From Nostoc sp. NIES-4103 (lineage in GTDB: Bacteria; Cyanobacteriota; Cyanobacteriia; Cyanobacteriales; Nostocaceae): a DNA stretch of 64,000 bases. The DNA is taken from the NCBI RefSeq assembly GCF_002368335.1, contig NZ_AP018288.1, forward strand, positions 6,644,364-6,708,363, read 5' to 3'. The notes under the pieces were generated by a model. The model was not told the DNA's origin. It worked only from the letters and a program-made list of their open reading frames with translations, and searched no databases. The position numbers and the translations under genes are program-made. Positions 1-8,232 of the stretch are shown piece by piece; within the stretch, counting starts at the first letter, position 1; each line of letters starts with the position of its first letter.

Positions 1-399
1 ACACAGTTGGCGCTGAGGCAATTCTAAACACATCTGCTCATACAACCATTCGGTGGGATAAAAATAACCATCAGGTAATAAGGTTTCTACTAAATCTTCC
101 ATAGCCACTTCCCTTTCTAAAGGCAAGTCATTAGTTTGATTAGCGGTTTCATCTAACCAGATGATTTCCTTAGTATCAACCGTCAAACGATGATTATACT
201 GCTGCAAGCAGCGGTTACAAGTACAAGTAATAATTGCCTCTGCTTGACCGGACACTTCCAGGTAATTGCCATGATGCTGGACGCGGACGCGGCCGCGAAC
301 TGGTGTCAACGTTTCCAGACCAGGCAGAAACTCTTTAACCTGAATTTCCTCTGTCCGCTCCGGGGCTTTGGTTAGCTGCGGAATATAAATTGCGTCCAT
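1..399 (-). CDS. DUF177 (YceD-like) protein, 3' end beyond window
   Basis: The reading frame starts at ATG (399-397) and stays open to base 1, so at least 133 residues are present and the C-terminus is outside the window. The protein starts MDAIYIPQL and contains a central CTCNRC motif, typical of the YceD/DUF177 family. In many bacteria that family is encoded next to ribosomal protein L32 and is linked to 23S rRNA or ribosome maturation. Here it follows rpmH-rnpA-yidC-jag on the same strand, a cyanobacterial gene order that fits a translation-related role. The function is inferred from family and context. Confidence 0.75.
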   Translation of the reverse strand, partial: MDAIYIPQLTKAPERTEEIQVKEFLPGLETLTPVRGRVRVQHHGNYLEVSGQAEAIITCTCNRCLQQYNHRLTVDTKEIIWLDETANQTNDLPLEREVAMEDLVETLLPDGYFYPTEWLYEQMCLELPQRQLC

Positions 400-642
400 A
401 GGATTTGTGAGATATGCTCACGAAAATTTATGTTTTTACTGATGACCGCTGACTGTTAACTGTCAACAGGAAGTTAGAAAAATTACTATGGGTTACCGTT
501 TATTTGTCAGCCCTGTAGTCTAATTTTTAAGGACAACAGTCATTCTGAAGTTTTATGAGTTATGGGCTGTAAGCTATAAATTTTTACTTAATTCCTAAAT
601 TCTCACAACGAACTTGTACTGTTATTCTAAACTCCTAACTCC

Positions 643-709
643 TGTACGGGCGGGTTTAGCCGACATATCTTGCTACCAACTGAGTAAATTTATAAAACCC
701 GCCCCTACA
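643..709. repeat. Palindromic dispersed-type repeat
   Basis: Arms 643-657 and 695-709 form a 15-bp inverted repeat with one mismatch, with core GGGCGGGTTT/AAACCCGCCC. The loop is about 37 bp. It fills much of the 340-bp gap between the jag and DUF177 genes. GC-rich TGTA(G/C)GGGCGGGTTT palindromes of this kind are common in Nostoc-type genomes. It may also act as an RNA hairpin between the two genes. The rest of the gap (400-642) shows no gene. Confidence 0.6.
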
Positions 710-739
710 ACTCCTAACTCTCAACATTTAACTCCTAAC

Positions 740-1255
740 TCATTCAAACGAAGCCGGACGCACGACTAAATGACGATGCGGCTCTTTGCCACGACTGAAG
801 GTTTCCAAATCTCTAAAGTCTTTCAAGAAGGTATGGACTTGACGACGTTCAGCTGAACTGAGAGATTTAATTTCCACTTCTTGACCAAAAGAGCGCACTT
901 GCTCAGCAGCGGCTTCTGCTAATGAGCGAATTTCTGCTTGTCTTTTAAGACGATAACCATTCAATTCAATGGTGTAAGAAGCTTGACCTTCCTGTGGTTG
1001 ACTCAGGTTTAAAATGGAATTAGCTAGATACTGAATTGCATCTAGCACAGAGCCATCAGGGCCAATCAGAACTTGAATTTGTTGTGGTGTCAAGTTGGTT
1101 TCATCAATGGTCAACCAATAGTTATCTGGTTCTTGGGAATCACCGTCTTGAGATTGGGCAGCTTCTAAATTACCCTGAATCTCAGCGGATATCCCAGTGA
1201 GTTGCAGCAGTGTTTTTAACCACTGCTGACCTCGTTGCATGGGACTGTCACTCAT
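740..1255 (-). CDS. jag: Jag/KhpB-like KH-R3H RNA-binding protein
   Basis: This 171-aa protein has an N-terminal helical segment, a KH-like domain with the loop motif LIGPDGSVLDAIQYL (about residues 62-76), and a C-terminal R3H region rich in Arg and His (SSAERRQVHTFL, then GKEPHRHLVV). Jag/KhpB proteins bind RNA and are usually encoded directly after yidC. Here only 3 nt separate it from the yidC stop codon, so translational coupling is likely. The C-terminal R3H motif is complete. Function is assigned by family and by synteny. Confidence 0.9.
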   Translation of the reverse strand: MSDSPMQRGQQWLKTLLQLTGISAEIQGNLEAAQSQDGDSQEPDNYWLTIDETNLTPQQIQVLIGPDGSVLDAIQYLANSILNLSQPQEGQASYTIELNGYRLKRQAEIRSLAEAAAEQVRSFGQEVEIKSLSSAERRQVHTFLKDFRDLETFSRGKEPHRHLVVRPASFE

Positions 1256-1258
1256 CTA

Positions 1259-2404
1259 TCAACCTGTAGTCTTTTTCTTAGAACTTTTTGGTTCAAAGGG
1301 TAGCGCCTTTTGTTCTGCGGTTGCTGCTTCTTTCTCTTGGGTAGCTACGATTTTTTGGAGTTCTTCTGGTAGAGGTTCGCGGGAAAGTATATAGGTTTGG
1401 GCGGTCTGGAAAATGTTTCCAATCACCATATACATCAATACCCCAGCAGGTAGAGGGAAGAACAAAAACATCCCAGAAAATATAACTGGGGTGATTTTGT
1501 TAACCGTATCCTGTTGTGGGTTGCCACCACTGGAATTTTGCCCGGAAAGCGCTTGGCTGACATAAAGGCTTATTCCAAAGAATACTATCATTGCCACGAT
1601 ATCCCAGTGGATAGTGCCATCGGGATCTTGGGCACCAACCCTTCCTAAAGCATCAATGAACAAGAATCCCTTATCGGCTGCTAGACCTGGGATAGTGCCT
1701 TGAAGAGTCACATCTCCTGGTTGTAGGGCTTCTATATTACCCTCTGCATCGATTTTGATTCGATCTTCGCCTTTGATCACCTTCCATTGAGGAATTAACT
1801 TGTTATCAGGATGTTCTGCTAAAAGCACCTGAAATGGTTTGCCTTCAAGGGTCTGATATTGTATCTTGGTGTGTTCTCCCACGGCTAATTTGTTGCCGCT
1901 AGGAAGGATGGCAGTTACCGGAATATGCTCCCCATCAGCAACGTAGATGTTTTGGGGAGGAGTAGCAAAAGCTTGGGGTTGAATTCGTTCGATTTGTTCA
2001 GCAGGAAAGACTTGCAGGTTGACAGAGTAGTTCACTCCGGCAAAAGGCGAACCCCGCAAAGTGGCAAATAGCGCTAGCAGAACTGGCATTTGCAATAGCA
2101 GTGGTAAACATCCTGCTAGTGGGTTGCCAAATTCCTTTTGGACATTGACCATTTCCTCTTGCTGCTTCTGCGGATCGTCTTTATAACGCTCTTTGATTTC
2201 TGCCATCCGCTTTTGCATCAGAGGTTGCACAATTCGCATCCGCCGCATATTGCGAATTGAACCAGCACTCAGGGGATAGAGCGCGAAGCGGATTATCAAA
2301 GTCAAGGCAACGATCGCCAATCCATAGCTAGGCACAATGCTATAGAAAAAATCTATGATTGGCAGCATTACGTTGTTCGAGAGAAACCCGATACCAAAAT
2401 CCAT
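1259..2404 (-). CDS. yidC: YidC/Oxa1 membrane protein insertase
   Basis: This 381-aa protein inserts and folds membrane proteins, including thylakoid proteins, alone or with SecYEG. Membrane segments are visible near residues 13-45, around 95-113 (NPLAGCLPLLLQMPVLLALF, the conserved YidC core) and in the C-terminal half (WDIVAMIVFFGISLYVS and ITPVIFSGMFLFFPLPAGVLMYMVIGN). A soluble insertion of about 120 residues between the second and third membrane segments (about 125-260) is typical of cyanobacterial YidC. The tail is Lys-rich (PKSSKKKTTG), as expected for ribosome contact. It sits in the rpmH-rnpA-yidC-jag block. Confidence 0.95.
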   Translation of the reverse strand: MDFGIGFLSNNVMLPIIDFFYSIVPSYGLAIVALTLIIRFALYPLSAGSIRNMRRMRIVQPLMQKRMAEIKERYKDDPQKQQEEMVNVQKEFGNPLAGCLPLLLQMPVLLALFATLRGSPFAGVNYSVNLQVFPAEQIERIQPQAFATPPQNIYVADGEHIPVTAILPSGNKLAVGEHTKIQYQTLEGKPFQVLLAEHPDNKLIPQWKVIKGEDRIKIDAEGNIEALQPGDVTLQGTIPGLAADKGFLFIDALGRVGAQDPDGTIHWDIVAMIVFFGISLYVSQALSGQNSSGGNPQQDTVNKITPVIFSGMFLFFPLPAGVLMYMVIGNIFQTAQTYILSREPLPEELQKIVATQEKEAATAEQKALPFEPKSSKKKTTG

Positions 2405-2512
2405 TATTCTGAATTCAACCTGAGGTACTGTAAACTGAACTGAATCTAATTTATCTAAATCAAGATTAGTCTGCGACTATCCTACGCTACGGATAGCCGC
2501 ACTTTCTAAAAT

Positions 2513-2622
2513 GGGAATTGGGAATTGGGAATTGGGCATTGGGAATTGGGCATTGGGAATGTTCTCCCTCATCCCCCTCATCCCCCTCATCTCCCCATCC
2601 CCCCATCTTTCGATCTCCCCAT
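2513..2622. repeat. Heptamer and CCCCCTCAT tandem repeat array
   Basis: The first half (about 2513-2562) is a run of degenerate heptamers of the type GGGAATT/GGGCATT. The second half (about 2570-2622) repeats CCCCCTCAT/CCCCATC units. It lies between yidC and the PH-domain gene. Such short tandemly repeated sequences are typical of heterocystous cyanobacteria. Open frames that cross it are repetitive translations, not genes. Confidence 0.8.
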
Positions 2623-3014
2623 CAATTGTTGGCAGCACCGCTATATTGGGGATTTTTGGCGGTGACTTTTTCGTTGATGTAGTCATATACTTCTCGAAAT
2701 TTGGGAACAGCCCGCATTTCCAGACGACTACCATTTTTCAGGGTTAGAACCATATCTCCCCAAATGCCAACACCACGGGGCACTTTGACAACTTTGACAA
2801 TTTCTGAGTAAATTACGTCAGTGCGATCGCGTCCCATCCAACCGCCCATCACGGTGACACGGCGGTCTGTGATGCGGAAACGCAACCACAGCGCCCTGAC
2901 AATCGCCCCTACTGTCAATGGTATGCCCACGACTGTTAACCCAATTAATAGGTTGAGAATCAAATCCCCAACGTGAGGGCCGCCTTCATAAAAAATTTCT
3001 TCACGAATGCCCAT
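2622..3014 (-). CDS. PH domain (DUF304-like) membrane-associated protein
   Basis: This 130-aa protein has a hydrophobic segment near residues 17-42 (LILNLLIGLTVVGIPLTVGAI), followed by a bacterial PH-like domain. Its core FRITDRRVTVMGGWMGRDRTDVIYSEIVKVV resembles the bPH2/DUF304 signature, in which the strand 'ITDRRV' is characteristic. The start codon overlaps the 3' end of rnpA by 14 nt, which suggests co-translation. In cyanobacteria a protein like this commonly sits between rnpA and yidC. Its biochemical function is not known. Confidence 0.8.
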   Translation of the reverse strand: MGIREEIFYEGGPHVGDLILNLLIGLTVVGIPLTVGAIVRALWLRFRITDRRVTVMGGWMGRDRTDVIYSEIVKVVKVPRGVGIWGDMVLTLKNGSRLEMRAVPKFREVYDYINEKVTAKNPQYSGAANN

Positions 3015-3423
3015 TGAATACCTCGGCTTGTGCCAACAACTGCTCTAATTCTTGCAGAAATTGTTGGCTTACGCACTTAGATTCTGCTGCTGTTGGTTTG
3101 ACAACAACCACTAGCCGCCAGCCTGGTGACAATTTCGGCAATAAATTATGCAAAATAGCAGTAATTTGGCGTTTAATCCGGTTGCGAACTACTGCTCTCT
3201 TACTAACTTTTGTACTAATCGAAATGCCGATTCGTGTGCTGACAAGCTTTCCTAAGTCGGCTGTTGGTTGAGTGTTAATCACAGCATCCAAGGAAGGCTT
3301 TGTTGAACATGTCGGTCGTAAGGCTCTCAATGTGAAATAAGAACTATTGCGCCGAATTCCTTCCCGGAAAACTGCTTGGAAATCTTTTCGAGATTTTAGT
3401 CGATTCGTCTTGGGCAAAGCCAC
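3001..3423 (-). CDS. rnpA: Ribonuclease P protein component
   Basis: This 140-aa protein is the protein subunit of RNase P, which matures the 5' ends of tRNAs. It starts MALPKTNRLKSRKDFQAVFREG, the usual RnpA N-terminus. It contains the signature RNRIKRQITAILHNLL (about residues 80-95), the RNR motif that contacts the RNA. Length is normal for cyanobacteria. It lies directly downstream of rpmH and overlaps the next gene by 14 nt. Confidence 0.96.
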   Translation of the reverse strand: MALPKTNRLKSRKDFQAVFREGIRRNSSYFTLRALRPTCSTKPSLDAVINTQPTADLGKLVSTRIGISISTKVSKRAVVRNRIKRQITAILHNLLPKLSPGWRLVVVVKPTAAESKCVSQQFLQELEQLLAQAEVFNGHS

Positions 3424-3445
3424 AGTCTTTTTAGCTTCTGATTCC

Positions 3446-3580
3446 CTAAACGCTTAGACGATAACGTCCTCTTTTTCTTCTTGCCCTGATCACGTTTCTT
3501 CCGTCTGGTGTTCGCATTCTGGCACGAAAACCAGAGGTTCTTTTTCTCTTACGGCAAGTGCCGCCCAAGGTTCTTTGCAT
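3446..3580 (-). CDS. rpmH: 50S ribosomal protein L34
   Basis: The frame from ATG (3580-3578) to TAG (3448-3446) encodes 44 residues, beginning MQRTLGGTCRKRKRTSGFRA and ending GRYRLSV. This is the very basic, conserved L34 of the large ribosomal subunit, in the cyanobacterial TLGGT form. The upstream AGGAGA is a good ribosome binding site. rpmH followed by rnpA is one of the most conserved bacterial gene pairs. The gene is short and easy to miss in ORF searches. Confidence 0.97.
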   Translation of the reverse strand: MQRTLGGTCRKRKRTSGFRARMRTPDGRNVIRARRKRGRYRLSV

Positions 3581-3726
3581 ATGGTTCTCCTGTAAGGCGA
3601 TTTCTATAAAAACTCACAATCTATTATTGTATCACTTTACGTTTGTAAAATAAAGATTCCGGGAAAAAGTTAGTTGTCACTGGTCAGTGGTAACTTGCAA
3701 CTGACAACTAACACCTAACAACTAAC

Positions 3727-4239
3727 TTAATTGATACCAATAATCCAAGTTCCCAAGTAACGCAAGAGTGGCACATCGCCTGGGGAAAGAACCTGACAGT
3801 TAAAATAGAAAGTACCACCAAATGTTGGGTTCTGCACGTTAGATAGGACTACCTCGACCTTATTACCTGCTGGGACTGGCTCTTGGGGAAAAATTTCTAA
3901 TACGCGGCCTTCTTTGTCCCATTTCACCTCAGATAGGGCAACTTTTTTACCTTTGACTTTTACTTCTACCTTTTTGGTATCAAATTTTCCTTTGTAATAA
4001 TTTGGGTAGGTAATGGCGAACTGAGCAACTGCCAATTTCATTTTTTTCTCTGGAATCCTGAGAATGTAGCGATCCCAGCTATTTGTTTGTCCACCAAAAT
4101 CTAAGCGATAGGGTAGCTGATTTTCGCTTTTGACACCGCTAAACAGCGTCAAACCAGGTAGGCTTTGCGCCCAGGTTATGACTGGAAACCCAGTCAGCAA
4201 GCAGCTAGTTACGGCGACAGCAGAAAGTAAACGGCGCAT
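3727..4239 (-). CDS. DUF2808 secreted protein
   Basis: The encoded protein has 170 aa. I chose the ATG at 4239 because GAGAGGAG lies 8 nt upstream; a GTG six codons earlier overlaps that ribosome binding site. Residues 1-24 form a signal peptide (MRRLLSAVAVTSCLLTGFPV, then ITWAQS). The mature part contains YILRIPEKKMKLAVAQFAIT and a beta-rich region with many Lys, matching the cyanobacterial DUF2808 family of exported proteins of unknown function. A periplasmic location is inferred. No operon partner is close. Confidence 0.75.
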   Translation of the reverse strand: MRRLLSAVAVTSCLLTGFPVITWAQSLPGLTLFSGVKSENQLPYRLDFGGQTNSWDRYILRIPEKKMKLAVAQFAITYPNYYKGKFDTKKVEVKVKGKKVALSEVKWDKEGRVLEIFPQEPVPAGNKVEVVLSNVQNPTFGGTFYFNCQVLSPGDVPLLRYLGTWIIGIN

Positions 4240-5090
4240 AATTGAGGCTCCTCTCACAAAAATTAGGTTTTTATCTAAAAAACTCAGATTTAGTATTCGT
4301 AACTAAACTTTACTACTGACTTCCTGACATTTGACGTTAAATGTAAACAAAAAGTGCCATTTGCCTTAGCAAACTGCCCTCAGTAAAAATACGCTGTAAT
4401 TTATATAACTGCAATCATTTTAACAAGAATCTCTTTGTATAATAGCCATTTCTGTTTTCAGCTCAGTCAAATTTGAACTACATAGAAACACAGGACAGAC
4501 TTGATTGTGTTTCTAAATATGTATAAGTGTATCTTAATTTAAGATTATTGTTATAAAAATTGAGCGTTGTCATTAGCGATCGCCATTGAACTTGGGATAA
4601 ATTGTTTAAAATAAGCTTGGTCAAAGTGATAATCCTTAAAAATTAGTTGAGAAATAATCAAGCTTCAAAAATTTGCTAAATATTGCACTATGTAAGAGAA
4701 GGAAGACCAAAATTTTTCAATCCCTAAAACAAGTTGAAGACCAGGATGCAAAGAAAGGGAATCAACATAGGATTTGCAATAGCATGTAAATCTATTTTGT
4801 AACTATCAGCAAGCGTGAGTCTGCAAACAGTCAAGTGAGGCTTTGTCTGGAAAACCAAGACTGGCAAGTGAATTCAAGGTTAAATCTACCAACAAGGGAC
4901 TTCCAAATCAAAAAATATCCCCCCCAAGTGACTTTTCACAGTTGTACAGTCAACAGTCAATAACTGAAAGCAGGATTATTTATTTCTTGGAGTTCCCAAA
5001 GTTTCTGTCTGGAACCAGAAGTTAGAGACATCCGTAAACAGGGAAATTGCATATTTAGCAGGAATTAAGTATTTATCTCTAGGAGTTTTC
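4240..5090. other. Intergenic region upstream of pntA, no gene seen
   Basis: This is an AT-rich 851-bp gap between divergent genes. It contains one HIP1 octamer (4576-4583) and a well-placed AGGAG before pntA (about 5079-5083). A 60-codon frame at 4843-5025 has no ribosome binding site and an atypical composition, and I do not accept it. The pntA promoter should lie here, but I cannot place it with confidence. Confidence 0.5.
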
Positions 5091-6263
5091 ATGAAAATAG
5101 CAGTTGCTAAAGAAATAGAAGTTGGTGAGCGTCGTGTGGCATTAAATCCTGACACCGTAGCCCGTTTAGTTAAACAAGGCTTAGAAGTTTGGGTAGAAAC
5201 AGGTGCAGGAGAGCGTTCATTTTTTAGCGATTCTGCCTATGAAGCAGCAGGAGCTAAAATTATCAACGATCCCGCCACATTATGGGGCGAAACAGATATT
5301 TTATTGAAAGTTAGCCCACCGCAAGAGCGAGAAGATGGACGTTCAGAAATTGACTTACTGCGGGAAGGATCTGTGTTAATCAGCTTCCTCAATCCTTTGG
5401 GAAATCCTGTAGTAGCACAGCAACTGGCAAATCGCAAAGTTACAGCCTTGAGTATGGAATTGATCCCCCGTACCACCAGGGCACAAAGTATGGATGCTTT
5501 ATCTTCCCAAGCATCGCTAGCGGGTTATAAGTCAGTTTTGATAGCTGCTGCGGCATTACCAAAATATTTCCCCATGCTGACAACCGCCGCAGGCACCATC
5601 GCCCCAGCTAAAGTATTTATCATGGGGGCTGGTGTGGCTGGATTGCAAGCGATCGCTACCGCTAGACGTTTGGGTGCAGTAGTAGAAGCCTTTGATATTC
5701 GTCCCGCTGTCAAGGAAGAAGTACAAAGCTTAGGGGCAAAATTCGTCGAAGTCAAACTAGAAGAAGAAACAACCGCCGCCGGCGGCTACGCCAAAGAAAT
5801 TTCCGAAGCTAGCAAACAGCGTACTCAAGAAGTGGTCGCTGAACACATCAAAAATGCTGATGTAGTGATTACTACCGCCCAAGTACCTGGCAAAAAAGCC
5901 CCATTACTAGTGACAGAAGAAATGGTAGCCCAGATGAAACCAGGTTCGGTAATTGTAGATTTAGCTGCCGAACAAGGTGGTAACTGTGCCTGCACAGAAC
6001 CCGGCAAAGACATTGTATGGAACGGCGTGACAATTATTGGCCCCATCAATCTCCCTTCATCAATGCCAGTCCACGCCAGCCAATTGTATTCCAAGAACCT
6101 GACATCCTTAGTCCAATTGTTAATTAAAGACAAAGCTTTGCAAGTAGACTTTGGCGACGACATCGTTGATGCAGCTTGCATTACTCACGCAGGTGAAATT
6201 CGCAATCAACGAGTCCGCGATGCGCTACAAGCCCTGAATACTCAAGAACCAGCGGTTAGTTAG
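5091..6263 (+). CDS. pntA: NAD(P) transhydrogenase subunit alpha, part 1
   Basis: This 390-aa protein is domain I of proton-translocating transhydrogenase, which binds NAD(H) and couples hydride transfer to NADP to proton movement across the membrane. Visible features are the N-terminal KEIEVGERRVALNP, the Ala-dehydrogenase-like loop QASLAGYKSVLIAA, and the Rossmann motif VFIMGAGVAGLQAIATARRLGA with an acidic residue soon after. The frame ends after the soluble domain, so membrane domain II is encoded by separate genes, as in other cyanobacteria. AGGAG sits 7 nt upstream of ATG. It is the first gene of a three-gene operon. Confidence 0.96.
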   Translation: MKIAVAKEIEVGERRVALNPDTVARLVKQGLEVWVETGAGERSFFSDSAYEAAGAKIINDPATLWGETDILLKVSPPQEREDGRSEIDLLREGSVLISFLNPLGNPVVAQQLANRKVTALSMELIPRTTRAQSMDALSSQASLAGYKSVLIAAAALPKYFPMLTTAAGTIAPAKVFIMGAGVAGLQAIATARRLGAVVEAFDIRPAVKEEVQSLGAKFVEVKLEEETTAAGGYAKEISEASKQRTQEVVAEHIKNADVVITTAQVPGKKAPLLVTEEMVAQMKPGSVIVDLAAEQGGNCACTEPGKDIVWNGVTIIGPINLPSSMPVHASQLYSKNLTSLVQLLIKDKALQVDFGDDIVDAACITHAGEIRNQRVRDALQALNTQEPAVS

Positions 6264-6385
6264 GGACTGGGGATTAGTGACTGGGGACTAGGGACTGGGG
6301 ACTAGGAAATACATACTTAGCAATACTTTCTTAATACCCAGTACCCAATACCCAATCCCCAGTACCCAGTACCCAGTACCCATTC
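6263..6385. repeat. Heptamer repeat arrays between pntA and pntA2
   Basis: Units of GGGACTGGGGACTA run from 6263 to about 6306. Their near complement TACCCAGTACCCAA runs from about 6334 to 6385. The two arrays can pair to form a long imperfect hairpin within the pnt transcript. The array has expanded inside what is otherwise a tight operon. No protein is encoded. Confidence 0.75.
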
Positions 6386-6402
6386 CAAAAGGAGTTTTTT
6401 TC

Positions 6403-6696
6403 ATGACAGAAGCATTACTTGCTGCTTTATTTGTATTTGTTTTGGCATCTTTTATTGGCTTTGAAGTCATCAACAAAGTACCACCGACTCTACACACACC
6501 CTTAATGTCAGGCTCAAATGCGATTTCTGGCATTGCGGTACTAGGGGCGATAGTGGCTGCTGGTGCCAGAGAGACGAGTGTTTCAGTGATTCTCGGCTTA
6601 ATTGCTGTGGTACTGGCAACAGTCAATGTCGTAGGTGGCTTCTTAGTCACTGACAGAATGTTACAAATGTTCAAGAAAAAGGAGATTAAGGCGTGA
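6403..6696 (+). CDS. NAD(P) transhydrogenase subunit alpha, part 2 (membrane)
   Basis: This 97-aa protein carries the membrane helices that form the C-terminal part of PntA in E. coli. Three hydrophobic segments are visible (ALLAALFVFVLASFIGFEVI, then NAISGIAVLGAIVAAG, then VILGLIAVVLATVNVVGGFLV). The segment VPPTLHTPLMSGSNAISGIAV is the conserved signature of this domain. AAGGAG precedes the ATG. The stop codon overlaps the GTG start of pntB (GTGA), so the two are translationally coupled. Confidence 0.93.
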   Translation: MTEALLAALFVFVLASFIGFEVINKVPPTLHTPLMSGSNAISGIAVLGAIVAAGARETSVSVILGLIAVVLATVNVVGGFLVTDRMLQMFKKKEIKA

Positions 6697-8096
6697 GCGA
6701 TTTTTTACCAACTGGCATTCAGCTGACGTACTTAGTCGCTGCATCCTTATTTATTCTGGGTTTGAAAAAGCTGGGTTCACCCGCCACAGCCAGAAATGGT
6801 AATGTAATTGCCGCTGTGGGGATGTTGCTAGCTATTGTGGCAACAATGCTCGATCAGCATGTGTTGAATTATGAAATGATTTTGTTAGGCTTGGCCATTG
6901 GATCGGGAATTGGTGCGATCGCAGCCTACAAAGTGCAAATGACGGAAATGCCCCAAATGGTGGGTTTACTCAACGGCTTAGGTGGTGCGGCTTCTGCCCT
7001 AGTGGCTGTTGCAGAATTCTGGCGGTTGTTGGGAAGTTCTCAACCCATACCCCTGGATGTAAACATTTCCATGTTGTTGGACGTGTTAATTGGTGGTGTC
7101 ACCTTCACAGGTAGTTTTCTCGCCTTTGCCAAATTGCAAGGTTTAATAAGTGGTTCCCCAATTACATTTCCTTTCCAGCAACCATTTAATTTGTTGCTTC
7201 TGGCTGCTTACGTGGTGGGTAGTGCTTACTTAATCATTACACCGGATAGCCTACCCATATTTTTGGGAGTGGTTGCGGTTTCTTTAGTGTTGGGTGTCAT
7301 GTTCGTCATCCCCATTGGTGGCGGCGACATGCCCGTGGTAATTTCGTTGTTAAACTCGTTATCGGGTATCGCAGCATCGGCTGCTGGGTTCGTGGTGATG
7401 AACAACATGTTGATCATCGCTGGGGCATTAGTGGGAGCCTCTGGTATTATCCTTACTGAAATTATGTGTAAAGCAATGAACCGTTCGCTGTTCAGCGTAT
7501 TGTTCAGTGCTTTTGGTACAGCCGCCGCTGGTGGTGGTGCGGCTGGTGGTGCAGCAATTGATCAAACCGTCCGCAGCATCGATCCCGAAGAAGGCGCGAT
7601 GATGTTGGGTTACGCGCGTAACGTCGTGATTGTACCTGGTTACGGTATGGCTGTAGCCCAAGCACAGCATAGTGTGCGGGAATTGGCAGATCAATTAGAA
7701 CGTATGGGTGTTGATGTTAAGTATGCTATTCATCCTGTGGCTGGGAGAATGCCGGGACATATGAATGTGTTGCTGGCTGAGGCAAATGTGCCTTATACCC
7801 AGTTGTACGATATGGATGATATTAATCCCCAGTTTGAACAAGCGGATGTGGCTTTAGTAATTGGGGCGAATGATGTGGTAAATCCGGCGGCGCGTAGTGA
7901 TGCCAATAGCCCAATTTATGGTATGCCGATTCTGGAAGTAGATCGGGCGAAGCAAACGATTGTGATTAAGCGCGGGATGAGTACGGGTTTTGCTGGTGTA
8001 GATAATGAGTTGTTCTACAAGGATAAAACTACGATGCTTTTTGGAAGTGCTAAAGATATGGTGTCTAAGTTGGTTTCGGAAGTGAAGCAGCTTTAA
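6693..8096 (+). CDS. pntB: NAD(P) transhydrogenase subunit beta
   Basis: This 467-aa protein has the membrane domain II helices (about residues 1-260) and the NADP-binding domain III (about 290-467). The latter shows VIVPGYGMAVAQAQHSVRELADQL, then HPVAGRMPGHMNVLLAEA, then DVALVIGANDVVNPAA and the typical end GMSTGFAGVDNELFYKDKT. It binds NADP(H) and works with the two alpha polypeptides in the membrane. The GTG start overlaps the stop of the preceding gene. The Lys-Asp-Met-Val C-terminus is normal. Confidence 0.96.
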   Translation: MSDFLPTGIQLTYLVAASLFILGLKKLGSPATARNGNVIAAVGMLLAIVATMLDQHVLNYEMILLGLAIGSGIGAIAAYKVQMTEMPQMVGLLNGLGGAASALVAVAEFWRLLGSSQPIPLDVNISMLLDVLIGGVTFTGSFLAFAKLQGLISGSPITFPFQQPFNLLLLAAYVVGSAYLIITPDSLPIFLGVVAVSLVLGVMFVIPIGGGDMPVVISLLNSLSGIAASAAGFVVMNNMLIIAGALVGASGIILTEIMCKAMNRSLFSVLFSAFGTAAAGGGAAGGAAIDQTVRSIDPEEGAMMLGYARNVVIVPGYGMAVAQAQHSVRELADQLERMGVDVKYAIHPVAGRMPGHMNVLLAEANVPYTQLYDMDDINPQFEQADVALVIGANDVVNPAARSDANSPIYGMPILEVDRAKQTIVIKRGMSTGFAGVDNELFYKDKTTMLFGSAKDMVSKLVSEVKQL

Positions 8097-8146
8097 ACGA
8101 ACCACAGAGGCGCAGAGAGCGCAGAGTAAAACATTTAGAGATTTGG

Positions 8147-8186
8147 CTTGCCTTGGAGGCATAATGCTTTTGAGGCAAGTTTTTTT
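8147..8186 (+). terminator. Rho-independent terminator of the pnt operon
   Basis: Stem CTTGCCT (8147-8153) pairs with AGGCAAG (8173-8179) and is followed at once by seven T residues (8180-8186). It begins 50 nt after the pntB stop codon on the coding strand. The 19-nt loop is long for a strong terminator but the T run is good. Confidence 0.7.
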
Positions 8187-8232
8187 AGTGAGTAAGCAGG
8201 TTTTATTTAAAGATTTGCTATTTAGAAATAGA

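Noticed and set aside
2477..2747. Overlapping frames on both strands through the repeat array between yidC and the PH-domain gene
   Set aside because: They translate heptamer and CCCCCTCAT repeats into periodic peptides and overlap the real PH-domain gene.
4843..5025. 60-codon frame upstream of pntA
   Set aside because: No ribosome binding site, no motif, composition like noncoding DNA.
5237..8162. Several minus-strand frames within the pnt genes
   Set aside because: Shadows of well-supported genes on the other strand.
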